Shown in pieces: positions 24,975-33,999 of a stretch of 64,000 bases of DNA (positions are counted from its first letter, which is position 1; every line of letters begins with the position of its first letter). Below the pieces are notes generated by a model. It had not been told where the DNA came from. It ran no database searches and saw only the letters and a list, made by a program, of their open reading frames with translations. A program made the position numbers and the translations under genes. Origin of the DNA: Pseudomonas sp. PB101 (GTDB taxonomy: Bacteria; Pseudomonadota; Gammaproteobacteria; Pseudomonadales; Pseudomonadaceae); NCBI RefSeq assembly GCF_009764265.1, contig NZ_RWIR01000045.1, forward strand, positions 98,596 through 162,595, given 5' to 3'.

Positions 24975-26963
24975 ATGACAGCTGGAATCTTCATCCCCGA
25001 ATTGGGCCACCTGGCCATGATCCTGGCGCTGTGTTTCGCGCTGGTCCAGGCCGTGGTGCCATTGGTCGGTGCCTGGCGCGGTGACCGCTTCTGGATGAGC
25101 CTGGCCCAGCCGGCCGCGTGGGGGCAGTTCGCGTTTTTGCTGTTCGCCTTCGGCTGCCTGACCTACGCCTTCATGGTCGATGACTTCTCCGTGGCCTATG
25201 TGGCCAACAACTCCAACAGTGCCTTGCCGTGGTACTACAAGTTCAGCGCGGTGTGGGGTGCCCACGAAGGGTCCCTGCTGTTGTGGGCCCTGATTCTCGG
25301 CGGCTGGACCTTCGCGGTGTCGGTATTTTCCCGGCAGTTGCCGCAGGTCATGCTGGCCCGCGTGCTGGCGGTGATGGGCATGATCAGCACCGGTTTCATG
25401 CTGTTCCTGATCATGACCTCCAACCCGTTCAAGCGCATCCTGCCGCAAATGCCCACGGACGGCGCCGACCTCAACCCGCTGCTGCAGGACATCGGCCTGA
25501 TCGTGCACCCGCCGATGCTGTACATGGGCTACGTCGGTTTCTCGGTGGCCTTCGCCTTCGCCATCGCCGCGCTGATGGGCGGTCGCCTGGATGCCGCGTG
25601 GGCGCGCTGGTCGCGGCCGTGGACCATCGTGGCCTGGGCGTTCCTCGGTATCGGCATCACCCTCGGCTCGTGGTGGGCGTACTACGAACTCGGCTGGGGC
25701 GGCTGGTGGTTCTGGGACCCGGTGGAAAACGCCTCGTTCATGCCATGGCTGGTGGGCACCGCACTGATTCACTCGTTGGCGGTCACGGAAAAACGTGGCG
25801 TGTTCAAGAGCTGGACCGTATTGCTGGCCATCGCCGCATTCTCCTTGAGCCTGCTGGGGACCTTCCTCGTGCGTTCCGGCGTGCTGACCTCGGTGCATGC
25901 GTTTGCGTCCGATCCGGAGCGCGGCGTGTTCATCCTGATTTTCCTGCTGTTCGTGGTCGGCGGTTCATTGACGCTGTTCGCCCTGCGCGCGCCGGTGGTC
26001 AAGAGCCAGGTCGGCTTCAACCTCTGGTCCCGGGAAACCCTGCTGCTGGGCAACAACCTGGTGCTGGTGGTGGCGGCTTCGATGATCCTGCTCGGCACCC
26101 TGTATCCGCTGATTCTCGACGCCATGACCGGCGCCAAGCTGTCGGTCGGCCCGCCATACTTCAACGCGCTGTTCATTCCGTTGATGGGGTTGCTGATGGT
26201 GGTGATGGCGGTAGGCATGCTGGTGCGCTGGAAAGACACGCCGGTGAAATGGCTGGTGAGCATGCTCACTCCGGTGCTGCTGGGCAGTGCGGCCATGGCC
26301 GTGGTGGCGGGTGTCGCCTACGGTGATTTCAACTGGGCCGTACTGGCGACTTTCATGCTCGCCGCCTGGGTGTTGCTGGCCGGTGTGCGCGACATCTTCG
26401 ACAAGACCCGCCACAAGGGCCTGATCAAAGGCTTGCCGACCCTGACCCGCAGCTACTGGGGCATGCAGGTCGCGCACCTGGGCATTGCCGTGTGTGCGCT
26501 GGGCGTCGTGCTGTCGAGCCAGAACAGTGCCGAGCGCGACCTGCGCCTGGCGCCGGGCGAGTCCATGGACCTGGCCGGTTACCACTTCGTCTTCGAGGGC
26601 GCCAAACACTTCGAAGGCCCGAACTTCACCTCCGACAAGGGCACCGTGCGGGTGATCAAGGGCGGCAAGGAAGTCAGCGTGCTGCACCCGGAAAAACGCC
26701 TGTACACCGTGCAGAACTCGGTGATGACCGAAGCCGGCATCGACGCCGGGTTCACTCGCGATATCTACGTTGCCCTCGGCGAACCCCTGGGTGACGGCGC
26801 CTGGGCTGTGCGCGTGCACGTCAAACCGTTCGTGCGCTGGATCTGGTTCGGCGGTTTGCTGACAGGTTTCGGCGGCTTGTTGGCGGCGCTGGATCGGCGT
26901 TATCGGGTCAAGGTAAAATCCAAGGTGCGTGATGCACTGGGCATGTCGGGAGCCACTGCATGA
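24975..26963 (+). CDS. ccmF: CcmF cytochrome c haem lyase subunit
   Basis: A 662-residue polytopic protein with many transmembrane helices and the haem-handling WWD motif WGGWWFWDPVENASFMPW near residue 235. A large periplasmic domain follows near residues 515-620. It ligates haem to apocytochromes together with CcmH and CcmI. It starts three bases after ccmE and overlaps ccmG (ATGA). Confidence 0.96.
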   Translation: MTAGIFIPELGHLAMILALCFALVQAVVPLVGAWRGDRFWMSLAQPAAWGQFAFLLFAFGCLTYAFMVDDFSVAYVANNSNSALPWYYKFSAVWGAHEGSLLLWALILGGWTFAVSVFSRQLPQVMLARVLAVMGMISTGFMLFLIMTSNPFKRILPQMPTDGADLNPLLQDIGLIVHPPMLYMGYVGFSVAFAFAIAALMGGRLDAAWARWSRPWTIVAWAFLGIGITLGSWWAYYELGWGGWWFWDPVENASFMPWLVGTALIHSLAVTEKRGVFKSWTVLLAIAAFSLSLLGTFLVRSGVLTSVHAFASDPERGVFILIFLLFVVGGSLTLFALRAPVVKSQVGFNLWSRETLLLGNNLVLVVAASMILLGTLYPLILDAMTGAKLSVGPPYFNALFIPLMGLLMVVMAVGMLVRWKDTPVKWLVSMLTPVLLGSAAMAVVAGVAYGDFNWAVLATFMLAAWVLLAGVRDIFDKTRHKGLIKGLPTLTRSYWGMQVAHLGIAVCALGVVLSSQNSAERDLRLAPGESMDLAGYHFVFEGAKHFEGPNFTSDKGTVRVIKGGKEVSVLHPEKRLYTVQNSVMTEAGIDAGFTRDIYVALGEPLGDGAWAVRVHVKPFVRWIWFGGLLTGFGGLLAALDRRYRVKVKSKVRDALGMSGATA

Positions 26964-27496
26964 AGCGTTGGTTGATGTTGTTGCCACTGGCGATTTTCCT
27001 GGTGGTCGCTGTATTCCTTTACCGTGGGCTGTACCTGGATCCGGCCGAGTTGCCTTCGGCCATGATCAACAAGCCGTTCCCGGAGTTTTCCCTGCCGTCG
27101 GTGCAGGGCGACAAGACCCTGACCCGCGCGGACATCCTCGGCAAACCGGCGCTGGTCAATGTCTGGGGCACCTGGTGCATTTCCTGCCGGGTCGAACACC
27201 CGGTGTTGAACAAGCTGGCCCAGCAGGGTGTGGTGATCTATGGCATCAACTACAAGGACGTCAACGCCGATGCCTTGAAGTGGCTGACGGACTTCCACAA
27301 CCCGTATGCGCTGGACATTCGTGACGACGAAGGCTCGCTGGGTCTGAACCTCGGCGTGTACGGCGCACCGGAAACCTTCTTCGTCGATGCCAAGGGCATC
27401 ATCCGCGACAAGTTCGTCGGCGTGATCGACGAGCAGGTCTGGCGGGAAAAACTGGCGGGCAAGTACCAGGCGCTGGTCGACGAGGCCAAGCCATGA
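26960..27496 (+). CDS. ccmG: CcmG (DsbE) thioredoxin-like protein
   Basis: A 178-residue membrane-anchored thioredoxin-fold protein. It has an N-terminal helix (about 4-22), active site WCISC near residue 75, and the family cis-Pro region GVYGAPETFFVD. It reduces the apocytochrome CXXCH cysteines in the periplasm. It overlaps both ccmF and ccmH by four bases. Confidence 0.95.
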   Translation: MKRWLMLLPLAIFLVVAVFLYRGLYLDPAELPSAMINKPFPEFSLPSVQGDKTLTRADILGKPALVNVWGTWCISCRVEHPVLNKLAQQGVVIYGINYKDVNADALKWLTDFHNPYALDIRDDEGSLGLNLGVYGAPETFFVDAKGIIRDKFVGVIDEQVWREKLAGKYQALVDEAKP

Positions 27497-27966
27497 AGCG
27501 CTGGTTTGCTGCCGTTGTGCTGGGCTTGAGCCTGGCCGGCGTGGCCCACGCGGCCATCGACACTTATGAATTCGCCAAGGAAGGCGACCGCGAGCGTTTT
27601 CGCGAGCTGACCAAGGAGCTGCGTTGCCCCAAGTGCCAGAATCAGGACATCGCCGATTCCAACGCACCGATTGCCGCCGACCTGCGCAAAGAGATTTTCC
27701 GCATGCTCGGCGAGGGCAAGGACAACCAGCAGATCATCGACTTCATGGTCGACCGCTATGGTGATTTCGTCCGCTACAAACCGGCCCTGAACGCCAAGAC
27801 CGCCTTGCTCTGGTTCGGCCCCGCCGGCCTGTTGCTGGGCGGTGTCGTGATCATCGCGGTGATCGTCCGCCGTCGTCGCGTGCAACGCGCCGACACTCCG
27901 GGCTCGCTGTCTGCCGAGGAGCGCTCGCGCCTCGACCACCTGTTGGATAAAACCAAGAATGATTGA
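27493..27966 (+). CDS. ccmH: CcmH apocytochrome thiol reductase
   Basis: A 157-residue protein with a signal peptide (about 1-19), the redox motif LRCPKCQ near residue 45 and a C-terminal transmembrane helix (about 100-122). This is the short CcmH form without a TPR domain; the TPR part is the separate CcmI next door. It works with CcmG and CcmF. Confidence 0.95.
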   Translation: MKRWFAAVVLGLSLAGVAHAAIDTYEFAKEGDRERFRELTKELRCPKCQNQDIADSNAPIAADLRKEIFRMLGEGKDNQQIIDFMVDRYGDFVRYKPALNAKTALLWFGPAGLLLGGVVIIAVIVRRRRVQRADTPGSLSAEERSRLDHLLDKTKND

Positions 27967-29161
27967 TTTCTGGCTCGCTGCAGGTCTGCTGCTTCTGGTT
28001 GCCCTGAGTTTTCTGTTGATCCCTGTTCTGCGCAGCCGTCGCGCCCAGCGTGAAGAGGATCGTACCGCCCTGAACGTCGCGCTGTATCAGGAGCGCGTGG
28101 CCGAGTTGCAGACCCAGCAGGAAGAGGGCGTGCTCGATGGGGCGCAAATGGACGCCGGTCGCGCCGAAGCCGCCCGTGAATTGCTGGCGGACACCGAGGG
28201 CGTCGAAGCGCCACAGGCGTCGCGTCTGGGCAAGCCCTTGCCATTGCTGGCGGCCGTGCTGGTGCCGGTGCTGGGCCTGGGGCTGTACCTGCATTACGGC
28301 GCCAGCGACAAGGTTGAGCTGACCCGCGAGTTCGCCCAGGCACCGCAGTCGATGGAAGAGATGACCAAGCGCCTGGAGCGCGCGGTGGCTGCACAACCGG
28401 ATTCTGCCGAAGGCATGTACTTCCTCGGTCGCACCTACATGGCTCAGGACCGCCCGGCGGACGCGGCGAAGATGTTCGAGCGCACGGTGAACCTGGCCGG
28501 TCGTCAGCCCGAGCTGTTGGGGCAATGGGCCCAGGCCCAGTACTTCGCCGACGGCAAGAAGTGGTCGGACAAGGTCCAGGCCCTGACCGACGAAGCGCTC
28601 AAGGCTGATCCGAAGGAAGTCACCAGCCTCGGCCTGCTCGGCATCGCCGCGTTTGAGGGCGAGCGTTATCAGGAGGCCATCGACTATTGGAATCGCCTGC
28701 TGGCGCAACTGCCACCGGAAGACCGCTCCCGCGAAGCGTTGCAGGGCGGGATCACCCGGGCCACGGAAAAACTGCTGGCCAGTGGCGGCCAGGTTGCGCA
28801 AGCGCCGGTGGCCAAGGCTGCGGCACTGCTCAAGGTCAGCGTCGATCTGGCCGCGGACCTCAAGGCCAAGGTCCAGCCGGGTGACAGCGTGTTCATCTTC
28901 GCCCGTGCGATCTCCGGTCCTCCGGCCCCGCTGGCGGTCAAGCGTTTGACCGTGGCCGATCTGCCGGTGACCGTCGAGCTGGGTGATGCCGACGCGATGA
29001 TGCCGCAATTGAAACTGTCGAACTTCCCTGAAGTCCAACTGGTTGCGCGCATTTCCCGCGCCGGCAAACCCACCGCCGGTGAGTGGATCGGTCGCAGCCA
29101 GCCCCTGGCCAGCAGCACTACCGCGCCGCAAACTCTGACCATCGACAGTCCGGACAAATAA
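27959..29161 (+). CDS. ccmI: CcmI apocytochrome chaperone (TPR)
   Basis: A 400-residue protein with two N-terminal transmembrane helices (about 3-22 and 92-112) joined by a cytoplasmic leucine-zipper-like loop. A periplasmic TPR domain follows (about 130-280) with [26 protein letters not shown], then a C-terminal domain. It delivers apocytochrome c to the haem lyase. It overlaps ccmH by eight bases and is the last ccm gene. Confidence 0.94.
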   Translation: MIDFWLAAGLLLLVALSFLLIPVLRSRRAQREEDRTALNVALYQERVAELQTQQEEGVLDGAQMDAGRAEAARELLADTEGVEAPQASRLGKPLPLLAAVLVPVLGLGLYLHYGASDKVELTREFAQAPQSMEEMTKRLERAVAAQPDSAEGMYFLGRTYMAQDRPADAAKMFERTVNLAGRQPELLGQWAQAQYFADGKKWSDKVQALTDEALKADPKEVTSLGLLGIAAFEGERYQEAIDYWNRLLAQLPPEDRSREALQGGITRATEKLLASGGQVAQAPVAKAAALLKVSVDLAADLKAKVQPGDSVFIFARAISGPPAPLAVKRLTVADLPVTVELGDADAMMPQLKLSNFPEVQLVARISRAGKPTAGEWIGRSQPLASSTTAPQTLTIDSPDK

Positions 29162-29175
29162 CAGGAAACGCCACC

Positions 29176-29583
29176 ATGACCGCCATCGCTCGTATTGCCC
29201 TGCTCAGCGTCGTTTTGGGGTTGAGCGCTTGTGCGGTCCAGCGGCCACCGGAGCAGACAGCTCCGCCGCCGATCCCGCCGTCGCAGCCGCGTCCAACGCC
29301 ATCGACGTCACCCGTGCCGAGCAAGCCGTCCGTTCCGGCCAAGCCTTCCAAGCCGTTGCCGCGCACTTCGGCCAGCTTTGCGCCGCCGCCGGGGGGCAAT
29401 AGCCATTGGGATCCGAAGCTTGGCGTTTATGTGCTGGATGATCAGCCCAATACCTTTTATCGCCAGCGTACCTATTACCGCTGGGATAACGGCTGGAGCC
29501 GGTCGATCAGTCCGAAAGGGCCGTGGGAGGAGACTGATATTCACGGTGTGCCGGGGGGGTTGGGGCGGCAGTTCGGGCAGTAA
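29176..29583 (+). CDS. Proline-rich lipoprotein of unknown function
   Basis: A 135-residue protein with a lipoprotein signal ending LGLSAC (Cys about residue 20). A Pro/Ser/Lys-rich stretch (about 25-75) follows, then a compact aromatic C-terminus (HWDPKLGVYVLDDQPNTFYR). It lies 14 bases after ccmI with AGGAAACG as ribosome site and ends in a strong terminator, so it is probably the last cistron of the ccm operon. No function is recognised. Confidence 0.75.
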   Translation: MTAIARIALLSVVLGLSACAVQRPPEQTAPPPIPPSQPRPTPSTSPVPSKPSVPAKPSKPLPRTSASFAPPPGGNSHWDPKLGVYVLDDQPNTFYRQRTYYRWDNGWSRSISPKGPWEETDIHGVPGGLGRQFGQ

Positions 29584-29589
29584 GGTACC

Positions 29590-29616
29590 AAGGCGACTTT
29601 CGGGTCGCCTTTTTTG
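29590..29616 (+). terminator. Rho-independent terminator of the ccm operon
   Basis: AAGGCGAC/GTCGCCTT forms a perfect 8-bp stem with a 6-base loop, followed by a run of T. It lies six bases after the lipoprotein stop. Confidence 0.85.
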
Positions 29617-29649
29617 TGCCTGCTGAATAATTTGGCCCAACCCTTGATT

Positions 29650-29680
29650 CCTGTAGGAGCTGGCTTGCCAGCGATGGCGG
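29650..29680. repeat. Single REP
   Basis: CTGTAGGAGCTGGCTTGCCA with its trailing GCGATGG. It directly precedes the long intergenic repeat, as another REP does at the second copy near 63710. Confidence 0.85.
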
Positions 29681-29711
29681 CCTGACAGCCGACCAGCCTT
29701 TTGTTGACCGT

Positions 29712-30060
29712 GTACATATCCATTCCTGCGGTAACGGCAACTTATGGTTTCGCCCTTACGGCGACTCACTTTTTTTACAAGCGCCAAAAAAAAGTAAGCA
29801 AAAAAACGCTCGCCCCTTGCGTCCGGCCCCTCGCTTAGGCTCGGCGTTCCTTCGCTCCGGTATCCATCCGGGGACACTGCCCTCCGGTCGGCTTCGCTTC
29901 GACCTACATGCAGCGTGTTCGACTGCGTCGAACGGCGCTGCGCGCCAATCCCCGGATGAACACCTCCGCTCAGCCTCCCGAGGGGGCGGGTGGATCAAGA
30001 TCAAGAGCTGCAGGCGAGCTAACGCTCGGCCTGATGAGTGGTGAAGAGCAGCGGGTGTAC
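29712..30060. repeat. Long intergenic repeat, copy 1
   Basis: At least 251 bases (29712-29962) recur at 63750-64000 in the same orientation, with about 22 mismatches by eye (near 91 percent) and no net insertion or deletion. The similarity may go on to about 30060, but the second copy is cut by the window edge. It contains short hairpins with an identical TGC loop (TTCGAC/GTCGAA and GGCGC/GCGCC). Long non-coding families such as R178 are known in P. fluorescens genomes; membership is inferred. No gene is supported inside. Confidence 0.85.
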
Positions 30061-30087
30061 GCGGCTTTTGCTTTTGTTTTTGCACTT

Positions 30088-30249
30088 CTGTGGGAGCTGG
30101 CTTGCCAGCGATGGCGGCCTGACAGCCGACCAGTCTCTTTCAGACGTACTCAGTCCTTGTAGGAGCTGGCTTGCCAGCGATGGCGGTGTGTCAGGTGTAG
30201 CAGGGTTGGCCGGGCTACCGCCATCGCGGGCAAGCCCGCTCCCACAGGG
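30088..30249. repeat. REP cluster upstream of phnC
   Basis: Three REP copies: two direct (TGTGGGAGCTGGCTTGCCAG near 30089 and TGTAGGAGCTGGCTTGCCAG near 30158) and one inverted (CGCGGGCAAGCCCGCTCCCA near 30224). The last two form a BIME. Both direct copies are followed by GCGATGGCGG. Confidence 0.88.
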
Positions 30250-30311
30250 TTCCTCCGTGGACACCCAATCTGGCTACAACCGCGACCAAATGCGCAAACC
30301 TCCAGCTCAAC

Positions 30312-30329
30312 CTTTCACAAAACCTTCAT
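30312..30329 (+). promoter_or_regulatory. Pho box candidate (PhoB site) upstream of phnC
   Basis: CTTTCACAAAACCTTCAT fits the PhoB pattern CTGTCAT-AWAW-CTGTCAY at 14 of 18 positions, with the right 11-base repeat period. It lies about 115 bases before phnC. Phosphonate operons are usually activated by PhoB under phosphate limitation, which supports the call. The -10 element was not identified. Confidence 0.55.
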
Positions 30330-30442
30330 CAAATGGCCCATCCAGTGACATGTGCAAGTCATAGGGCTGACATGCCCGGTGCCTAAAGTCTGTTGAACTC
30401 AAATGCAGCCACGGATGGCTGTTCAACCAGACAGAGAAGCCC

Positions 30443-31276
30443 ATGAACGCAGCTATCCATGTCGATCATCTGAACAAGACCTTTGCGCGTAAAACCGCAC
30501 TGGTCGACCTCGAACTGACCATCGCGGCCGGTGAGATGGTCGCGCTGATCGGCGCGTCCGGCTCCGGCAAGTCCACTTTGCTGAGGCATCTCGCGGGCCT
30601 GGCCTGTTGCGATCGCAACAACGGTGGCAGCGTCAGGGTGCTGGGCCGCGAGGTGCAGGCATCCGGCCGTTTGAATGGCAAGGTGCGCCGCCTGCGCGCC
30701 GACATCGGCTACATCTTCCAGCAGTTCAACCTGGTCAACCGTTTGAGCGTGCTCGACAACGTACTGCTCGGCTGTCTGGGGCGCATGCCGCGCTGGCGTG
30801 GCAACCTGAGCCTGTTCAATGCCGAGGAAAAGCAGTTCGCCATGGAGTCCCTGGACCGGGTCGGCCTGGCTGACCTGGCGGCACAACGGGCTTCGACCCT
30901 GTCCGGTGGTCAGCAGCAGCGCGTGGCGATTGCCCGTGCCTTGACCCAGCGGGCCGAGGTGATTCTGGCGGACGAGCCGATTGCCTCCCTCGACCCGGAG
31001 TCGGCCCGCAAGGTCATGGAGATTCTCGCCGACATCAATCGCCGCGACGGCAAGACCGTTGTGGTGACCCTGCATCAAGTCGATTACGCCACCCGTTATT
31101 GCCCGCGCGCCGTGGCGCTCAAGGCCGGGCGGATTCATTTCGACGGTCCGGGTTCGCAATTGAGCGGCCAGTTCCTCAATGATTTGTACGGTGCCGACAT
31201 CGACACCAGCCTCATGTGTTCCGAGTCATCCCGTCACAGCGAAGCGGCGCCGCGACTGGTGCTGGCGCGCGCGTGA
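30443..31276 (+). CDS. phnC: PhnC phosphonate ABC transporter ATP-binding protein
   Basis: A 277-residue ABC ATPase with Walker [10 protein letters not shown] near residue 36, Q-loop [12 protein letters not shown], signature [15 protein letters not shown] and Walker [13 protein letters not shown]. It energises uptake of phosphonates through PhnE with PhnD. It is the first gene of the phn operon, downstream of a Pho-box candidate. The C-terminal 25 residues are variable. phnD follows after 44 bases. Confidence 0.95.
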   Translation: MNAAIHVDHLNKTFARKTALVDLELTIAAGEMVALIGASGSGKSTLLRHLAGLACCDRNNGGSVRVLGREVQASGRLNGKVRRLRADIGYIFQQFNLVNRLSVLDNVLLGCLGRMPRWRGNLSLFNAEEKQFAMESLDRVGLADLAAQRASTLSGGQQQRVAIARALTQRAEVILADEPIASLDPESARKVMEILADINRRDGKTVVVTLHQVDYATRYCPRAVALKAGRIHFDGPGSQLSGQFLNDLYGADIDTSLMCSESSRHSEAAPRLVLARA

Positions 31277-31320
31277 TCAACCTCGAACTCCCTAGCCGTT
31301 CACCCTCAGGAAGCCTTTCC

Positions 31321-32322
31321 ATGTTGAACCGTATCGGTCGCGTTTTTGCTGGCGCAGCGCTGCTCGCCAGCTGTGTATCGGGCACTGCCCACGCTGAAGA
31401 AAAAGCCATCAACTTCGGCATCATGTCCACCGAGTCGTCGCAAAACCTCAAGAGCATCTGGCAGCCGTTCCTGGATGACATGCACAAGAAGACCGGCCTG
31501 AAGATCAACGCCACGTTTGCCTCCGACTATGCCGGCCTGATCCAGGGCATGCGCTTCAACAAGGTCGATGTGGCCTGGCTGGGCAACAAGGCCGCCATCG
31601 AGGCGGTGGACCGCTCCAACGGCGAGATCTTCGCCCAGACCGCTGCCGCCAGTGGCGCCGCCGGTTACTGGAGCGTGCTGATCGTGCGCAAGGACAGCCC
31701 GATCAACTCCGTCGACGACATGCTGAAAAATGCCAAAAACCTGACCTTCGGCAACGGTGATCCGAACTCCACCTCGGGCTATCTGGTGCCGGGCTACTAC
31801 GTGTTTGCCAAGAACAACGTCGATGCCGCCACCGCTTTCAAGCGCACGCTCAACTCCAGTCATGAAGTCAACGCGCTGAGCGTGGCCAAGGGGCAAGTGG
31901 ATGTGGCGACCTTCAACACCGAAAGCTGGGATCGCCTGGAAGTCACCCAGCCGGATAAAGCCGCTCTGCTGAAAGTGATCTGGAAGTCACCGCTGATCCC
32001 CGCCGACCCGCTGGTGTGGAGCAAGAACCTGAGCGACAGCGAAAAGACCAAGATCCGCGATTTCATCTTCAGCTATGGCGACACCAACGAAGAGAAGGCG
32101 GTGCTCAAGGGCATGCAACTGGGCAAGTTCCTCAAGTCCAGCGACGACCAGTTGTTGCCGATCCGTCAGCTTGAGCTGTTCAAGCAACGCACCACGATCA
32201 GCGCCGACGACAAGCTGGAAGCTGCGGACAAGGCCAGGAAGCTGGCGGATATCGATGCCGAGCTGGCGAAGCTGCAAGAGCGTCTGACCTTGCTCGACAA
32301 AAAAACCGCAGCCAACGGCTAA
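31321..32322 (+). CDS. phnD: PhnD phosphonate-binding periplasmic protein
   Basis: A 333-residue periplasmic binding protein with a signal peptide ending near SGTAHA (about residue 23). Family stretches are [20 protein letters not shown] and [20 protein letters not shown]. It captures alkylphosphonates for the PhnCE transporter. AGGAAG before ATG 31321 decides the start. A REP pair fills the following gap to phnE. Confidence 0.95.
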   Translation: MLNRIGRVFAGAALLASCVSGTAHAEEKAINFGIMSTESSQNLKSIWQPFLDDMHKKTGLKINATFASDYAGLIQGMRFNKVDVAWLGNKAAIEAVDRSNGEIFAQTAAASGAAGYWSVLIVRKDSPINSVDDMLKNAKNLTFGNGDPNSTSGYLVPGYYVFAKNNVDAATAFKRTLNSSHEVNALSVAKGQVDVATFNTESWDRLEVTQPDKAALLKVIWKSPLIPADPLVWSKNLSDSEKTKIRDFIFSYGDTNEEKAVLKGMQLGKFLKSSDDQLLPIRQLELFKQRTTISADDKLEAADKARKLADIDAELAKLQERLTLLDKKTAANG

Positions 32323-32325
32323 CCC

Positions 32326-32429
32326 CCGTAGGAGCGAGCTTGCTCGCGATGGTCGGCAACGATGACGCGGGAAACCGGGAGACACGCGGCGTCCTTACGT
32401 TCATCGCGAGCAGGCTCGCTCCCACAGGT
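32326..32429. repeat. REP pair between phnD and phnE
   Basis: CGTAGGAGCGAGCTTGCTCG and its inverted partner CGAGCAGGCTCGCTCCCACA are separated by about 50 bases. They lie within a transport operon just after the binding-protein gene, where REPs elsewhere protect upstream mRNA and lower downstream expression. Confidence 0.9.
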
Positions 32430-32462
32430 TTTTGTACAAAGCATAATTTTTTGAGAACCCTC

Positions 32463-33245
32463 ATGACCACTCTGCACGCTGAAGCTGTTGGCAAGCGCAC
32501 CTGGCCGCAGTACGTCGGTTGGGGCCTGTTCCTGGTCATGCTGACCTGGGCCTGGCACGGCGCCGAAATGAATCCGATGGCGCTGTACCGCGACTCGGGG
32601 AACATGGCGACCTTCGCCGCGGATTTCTTCCCGCCGGACTTCCATGAATGGCGCATGTACCTCAAGGAAATGATCGTCACCGTACAAATCGCCCTGTGGG
32701 GCACGGTGCTGGCGATTGTCTGTTCGGTGCCGCTGGGCATTCTCTGCTCGGAAAACATCACGCCGTGGTGGATTCACCAGCCGTTGCGCCGGGTGATGGA
32801 CGCCTTCCGTTCGATCAACGAAATGGTGTTTGCCATGTTGTTCGTGGTGGCCGTCGGCCTGGGGCCCTTTGCCGGCGTGCTGGCGCTATGGATCAGCACC
32901 ACCGGGGTACTCGCCAAGCTGTTCGCCGAAGCCGTCGAGGCAATTGATCCGGGACCGGTCGAAGGCGTTCGCGCCACCGGCGCCAGTGCCTTGCAAGAAG
33001 TGATCTACGGCGTGATCCCGCAAGTGATGCCGCTGTGGGTGTCCTACGCGCTGTATCGCTTCGAGGCCAACGTGCGCTCGGCGACGGTGGTGGGAATGGT
33101 CGGGGCGGGCGGGATCGGGGTGATTCTCTGGGAGAACATCCGCGCCTTCCAGTTTGTGCAGACCTGCGCCGTTTTGCTGGTGATCATCGTCGTCGTCAGC
33201 CTGATCGACATCCTCTCGCAACGCCTGCGCAAGCAGTTCATCTGA
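32463..33245 (+). CDS. phnE: PhnE phosphonate ABC transporter permease
   Basis: A 260-residue permease with about six transmembrane segments and the EAA-type loop [29 protein letters not shown] near residues 160-188, which docks to PhnC. A single phnE gene is present. The start at ATG 32463 lies after the REP pair; the ribosome site (TTGAGAACCC) is weak. A terminator-like hairpin follows the stop. Confidence 0.94.
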   Translation: MTTLHAEAVGKRTWPQYVGWGLFLVMLTWAWHGAEMNPMALYRDSGNMATFAADFFPPDFHEWRMYLKEMIVTVQIALWGTVLAIVCSVPLGILCSENITPWWIHQPLRRVMDAFRSINEMVFAMLFVVAVGLGPFAGVLALWISTTGVLAKLFAEAVEAIDPGPVEGVRATGASALQEVIYGVIPQVMPLWVSYALYRFEANVRSATVVGMVGAGGIGVILWENIRAFQFVQTCAVLLVIIVVVSLIDILSQRLRKQFI

Positions 33246-33257
33246 TTTTTCGGAGGG

Positions 33258-33278
33258 GTGCCCGCGGGCGCTTTTTTT
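33258..33278 (+). terminator. Terminator-like hairpin between phnE and phnF
   Basis: GTGCCCGCGGGCGC (33258-33271 region) folds into a short G+C stem followed by seven T. It lies 13 bases after phnE and just before phnF, so it could separate the transport genes from the regulator and C-P lyase genes. Confidence 0.5.
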
Positions 33279-33283
33279 AAAGC

Positions 33284-33988
33284 ATGAACTTGTCTAGACA
33301 AGATGAACCGGTGTACCGCGAATTGGCCGACATCCTGCGTCGGGAGCTGGCGGATTACCGCGCCGGAGATTTCCTGCCGGGGGAGGTGATGTTGGCCGAA
33401 CGCTTCGGGGTCAACCGCCATACCCTGCGCCGCGCCATCGATGAACTGGTGTTCGAAGGCAGCCTGTTGCGGCGCCAGGGCAAGGGCACCCAGGTGCTGG
33501 AGCGGCCGCTGATTTACTCGATGACCGCCGAGAGTGCCTACAGCCAGTCGCTGTCGGCCCAGGGGCATGGCGTCCAAGCGCTGTTGCTCAAGCGCCGCTA
33601 CTGCTTCGCCAGTCGTGAAGAGGCGCAATACCTGGGTATCGCCGAAATGGCACCAATGATCGAGTTGCAGACCTTGCGCAAGCTCGATAACCAACCGGTC
33701 AGCCTGATCCGCCATCGCTACTGCGCCAGCCACGCGCCGCTGCTGGCCGACTACAACGGCGGTTCCCTGCGCCAGTACTTGCGCGAGCGCGATATGCCGC
33801 TGACCCGCACCCAGAGCCTGATCGGCGCCCGTTTGCCCAACCGCGAAGAAGCCGCGTTGCTGCTGATGCCCCGGCATCTGCCGGCCCTGAGCGTGTTCAC
33901 CCTTTCCCGCGATCGCGACGGCCGTGCGGTGGAGCTGGCGCAGTCCACCAGCCGTTCGGATCGCTTCCAGTACCAGGTCGTCACCTGA
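33284..33988 (+). CDS. phnF: PhnF GntR/HutC-family repressor of the phn operon
   Basis: A 234-residue regulator. It has an N-terminal winged helix (about 10-70: LPGEVMLAERFGVNRHTLRRAIDELVFEGSLLRRQGKGTQV) and a C-terminal UTRA effector domain. It is the usual regulator in phn operons. The start is uncertain: ATG 33284 has no ribosome site (TTTTTTTAAAGC upstream) and GTG 33311 is an in-frame alternative. A HutC-type palindrome overlaps the start, pointing to autoregulation. phnG begins at the stop. Confidence 0.92.
   Translation: MNLSRQDEPVYRELADILRRELADYRAGDFLPGEVMLAERFGVNRHTLRRAIDELVFEGSLLRRQGKGTQVLERPLIYSMTAESAYSQSLSAQGHGVQALLLKRRYCFASREEAQYLGIAEMAPMIELQTLRKLDNQPVSLIRHRYCASHAPLLADYNGGSLRQYLRERDMPLTRTQSLIGARLPNREEAALLLMPRHLPALSVFTLSRDRDGRAVELAQSTSRSDRFQYQVVT
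33289..33302. promoter_or_regulatory. HutC-type operator at the phnF start
   Basis: CTTGTCTAGACAAG is a perfect 14-bp palindrome. Its core TGTCTAGACA agrees with the GTnTAnAC consensus of the HutC branch of GntR regulators, the family of PhnF itself. It lies 5 bases inside the annotated phnF start and beside the T-run of the preceding hairpin. PhnF autorepression is the simplest reading. Confidence 0.55.
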
Positions 33989-33999
33989 TGGAGAACGCA

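Noticed and set aside
29756..30085. Open frames across the long intergenic repeat
   Set aside because: The sequence is a repeat found twice in the window in non-coding positions; the frames are low-complexity and have no ribosome sites.
30088..30249. REP cluster as a possible CRISPR array
   Set aside because: Units are inverted palindromic REPs with irregular spacing; no cas genes and no regular spacers.
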